Shown: positions 40,996 to 42,681 of the stretch, piece by piece
Numbering within the stretch: the first letter of the stretch is position 1
Layout of the letters: every line of letters begins with the position of its first letter
Assembly: GCA_018672475.1 (NCBI GenBank)
Contig: JABHFS010000205.1
Location: forward strand, 1-42,681
DNA: 42,681 nt
Origin: Gemmatimonadota bacterium
GTDB lineage: Bacteria; Latescibacterota; UBA2968; UBA8231
Direction of reading: 5' to 3'
The notes under the pieces: generated by a model
Database searches by the model: none
What the model saw: only the letters and a program-made list of their open reading frames with translations
Told to the model about the DNA's origin: nothing
Position numbers and translations under genes: made by a program

Positions 40996-42681
40996 TTACG
41001 ACGCCAAGCCCTCTAACAACCGCTGTCTCACCGCATCAAGCACCTCGTAATTAACAATCTTCTGCCCCTGCCCATCAACGATATAAAACGCATCCTGCGC
41101 CCTGGCTGCCACCGTATTGATAATCGCCATATGAATATCCAGATCCATCTCACCCAACAGATGTGCGATCGTGTAGAGCAAACCCACATCGTCCTGGGCG
41201 TCTATATCCACTACCGTGTAGCCGGCTGAGATCTGGTTGTCGAACACCGCCTGCGGCGGCTGGCCGTATTGCTGCTGCTTGCGACGCCGGTCCCAGTTGT
41301 GGCTATAGCCTTCTAGCAACTCGCGGGCCTTCGTCCGCAGGGAAATAACCTCCGCCAGCCGTTCCCGCACCCGCTCCTTCTTCCATTCGGGCAACGCTGG
41401 ACTGCCATCCACATCGGTCACCTGGAACACATCGAGCACTACATCGTCGTCACGCGTATTAACGTCGGCGTGCAGGATATTGATGTCGTTAACCGCCAAG
41501 GCGCCGCAAATCTTGGCCATCAGCTGACGCTGGTCACGGGTGCAGACTGCAATCTCGGTATGGCCTGCCTGTTCGACGAATTCCACATCGAAAATGCACT
41601 CTTCGCTCAAAGAGGTGCTCATGCCGAGGTGCATCTCGATCTGCGCGCAGTCGTAGGCGACCAGATAACGCGGCGGCAACGATTCGACATGCTCCTGGAA
41701 CTGCACAACCCTCAACGTCGGCCAGCGGCCCGATATATGTTCGAGATGCTCCCCCAATAGCTGCCGGGCGCGCTGTTTCTCCTCGAGCATCTGCATGCCC
41801 GAACGCAATTGCTCGGCGGTCTTATAATAGAGCTCCCAGAGCAAGGCCCCTTGCCAATCGGTCCAGGCATCGGGCGAAACCGCCGAAAGGTCGGCGTACG
41901 AGACCAGATAGAGCACCTTGAGCCATTCCATATTGGCGAAGATCCCTGCGAACTCCCCGATCATCTCATAGTCTTCGAGGTCACGCCGTCTAGAGATCAG
42001 CATCATGTCCTGGTGGTGCTCCACGAGGAAGTGCAGCATTGACCGCTCTTCCTCGCTAAGGCCCATGCGTTCGCCCAATTCCGCGGTCATCTCCATACCG
42101 CGGGCGATATGGTCGTCGCGTTTCCACTTGCCCACATCGTGTAGTAGCACCGAGAAGAAGAGTAGGTCGCGCCGCTCCACTTCGGCAAAAATCGCCGGCA
42201 TCCGCCCCTCCTGCTGCCCCAAGGCCTCCAGGTTCTCCAACGCTATCAGCGTGTGCTCGTCTACGGTATAGATATGGTAAATATCGTATTGGACCAGGCA
42301 GGTCAGCCCACCGAATTCGGGCAGATAGGAGCCGAGCACACCCAACTCATGCAGCCGCCTGAGCGTCAAGGCGGTGCGGTATTTGCGTTTGAGGATCTTG
42401 AGGAAGATATCACGGGCCTCGGCCGAGGACCTGAAGCGATCATCGACCAAGTGCAAACAGGCGCGCACCGTGCGTTGCACCTCCTCGCTCAGCTCCAGGT
42501 TTTTCATCTGGGCGGTGAGAAAAATCCCCAATAGGCGCACGGGGTTCTCCGCGAAATACTCTTCGCCGTCGGCGAGCAGGATCTCCCCGTCGACGGATGC
42601 TACACCGCGTTCGATATACATGCTGCGGCTGCTATTGCGGGGTTTGCGTGTCAGCCGCTTGAAGGCCAGTTCGACTAAGTG
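40996..42681 (-). CDS. glnD: [Protein-PII] uridylyltransferase, 3' part (5' end outside the window)
   Basis: This is the C-terminal 561 residues of GlnD, the nitrogen sensor that uridylylates and deuridylylates PII proteins. The frame is open to the window edge (42681), so the nucleotidyltransferase active site lies outside. The visible order is the helical linker after the transferase, an HD domain (EHTLIAL, then LLHDVGKWKRDDH, VEHHQDM and SYADLSAV) that performs uridylyl removal, and two ACT domains (about EIAVCTRDQRQLMAKICGAL and VVDIDAQDDVGLLYTIAHLL) that bind glutamine. The architecture is normal. An ATG at 42621 is internal and should not be taken as the start. A structured repeat and a terminator-like hairpin follow the stop. 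Confidence 0.93.
   Translation of the reverse strand, partial: HLVELAFKRLTRKPRNSSRSMYIERGVASVDGEILLADGEEYFAENPVRLLGIFLTAQMKNLELSEEVQRTVRACLHLVDDRFRSSAEARDIFLKILKRKYRTALTLRRLHELGVLGSYLPEFGGLTCLVQYDIYHIYTVDEHTLIALENLEALGQQEGRMPAIFAEVERRDLLFFSVLLHDVGKWKRDDHIARGMEMTAELGERMGLSEEERSMLHFLVEHHQDMMLISRRRDLEDYEMIGEFAGIFANMEWLKVLYLVSYADLSAVSPDAWTDWQGALLWELYYKTAEQLRSGMQMLEEKQRARQLLGEHLEHISGRWPTLRVVQFQEHVESLPPRYLVAYDCAQIEMHLGMSTSLSEECIFDVEFVEQAGHTEIAVCTRDQRQLMAKICGALAVNDINILHADVNTRDDDVVLDVFQVTDVDGSPALPEWKKERVRERLAEVISLRTKARELLEGYSHNWDRRRKQQQYGQPPQAVFDNQISAGYTVVDIDAQDDVGLLYTIAHLLGEMDLDIHMAIINTVAARAQDAFYIVDGQGQKIVNYEVLDAVRQRLLEGLAS

Noticed and set aside
1..42681. CRISPR array or phage/defence system
   Set aside because: I saw no regularly spaced direct repeats, cas-like proteins, integrase, phage structural genes or known defence domains on either strand.

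Overview
The window reads as a piece of an uncultivated, fairly GC-rich, Gram-negative-type bacterial genome. The best match is a Latescibacterota- or Poribacteria-like member of the FCB group. This rests on gene content: three phytanoyl-CoA dioxygenase-like (PhyH) oxygenases, five Gfo/Idh/MocA oxidoreductases, two xylose-isomerase-like TIM barrels, an M19-like protein, a PIG-L deacetylase, and secreted proteins ending in FTPNGDGVND or QNYPNPFNSST type sorting regions. No rRNA gene or other single-copy phylogenetic marker except a partial glnD is present, so the assignment is an inference. I see no rRNA, tRNA or CRISPR array.

Layout. At 1-4253 a minus-strand set (HpcH/HpaI aldolase, M19-like protein, sugar isomerase, terminator, PhyH) is flanked by a truncated ankyrin-type gene and a response-regulator remnant. 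At 4296-6239 lie an aldo/keto reductase and an oxidoreductase (+), then a PIG-L deacetylase (-). At 7404-8137 there are two dead genes (flavin amine oxidase, P1 peptidase). At 8151-10006 come a PhyH and a metallophosphoesterase (+). At 10080-12932 are a secreted PQQ-type propeller (-), a dead formylglycine-generating-enzyme gene (-) and an isomerase (+). At 13010-15538 are an oxidoreductase coupled to a DUF6817-like protein (-) and a dead MFS transporter. At 15679-21392 are an amidohydrolase and two large secreted proteins (+). At 21445-24897 are a dead alcohol dehydrogenase, a tandem-repeat DUF5069-like protein, an oxidoreductase and a 2-hydroxyacid dehydrogenase (-). At 25483-33141 is a long minus-strand catabolic block: galM-like epimerase, broken secreted bifunctional nuclease, sulfatase, PhyH, two oxidoreductases and an FAD oxidoreductase. 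It is divergent from a ribose-type ABC importer (33239-36703, +). At 36876-37624 a glycosyltransferase-39 fragment abuts an IS66 transposase fragment. At 37804-40782 are a DUF2330 protein and a leucine-rich-repeat protein (+). At 40996-42681 is the 3' part of glnD (-).

How it fits together. Most live genes could take up, desulfate, oxidise or epimerise, and cleave unusual sugars or acids: an ABC importer with a mutarotase, a sulfatase, PhyH oxygenases, NAD(P)-dependent Gfo/Idh enzymes, isomerases and an HpcH/HpaI aldolase. Secreted multi-domain proteins probably bind the polymer or the host surface. No substrate can be named from sequence alone.

Two features stand out. First, there are about ten gene relics in 42.7 kb, which points to ongoing gene loss. 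Some single-base frameshifts could be assembly errors, but the internal deletions and truncations could not. Second, a structured repeat of about 131-162 bp occurs twice (28123-28253 and 40821-40982). Both copies lie a few bases after the stop codon of a minus-strand gene, have the same internal motif spacing, and have outer stems that differ in sequence but stay self-complementary. This is the strongest candidate here for something undescribed.
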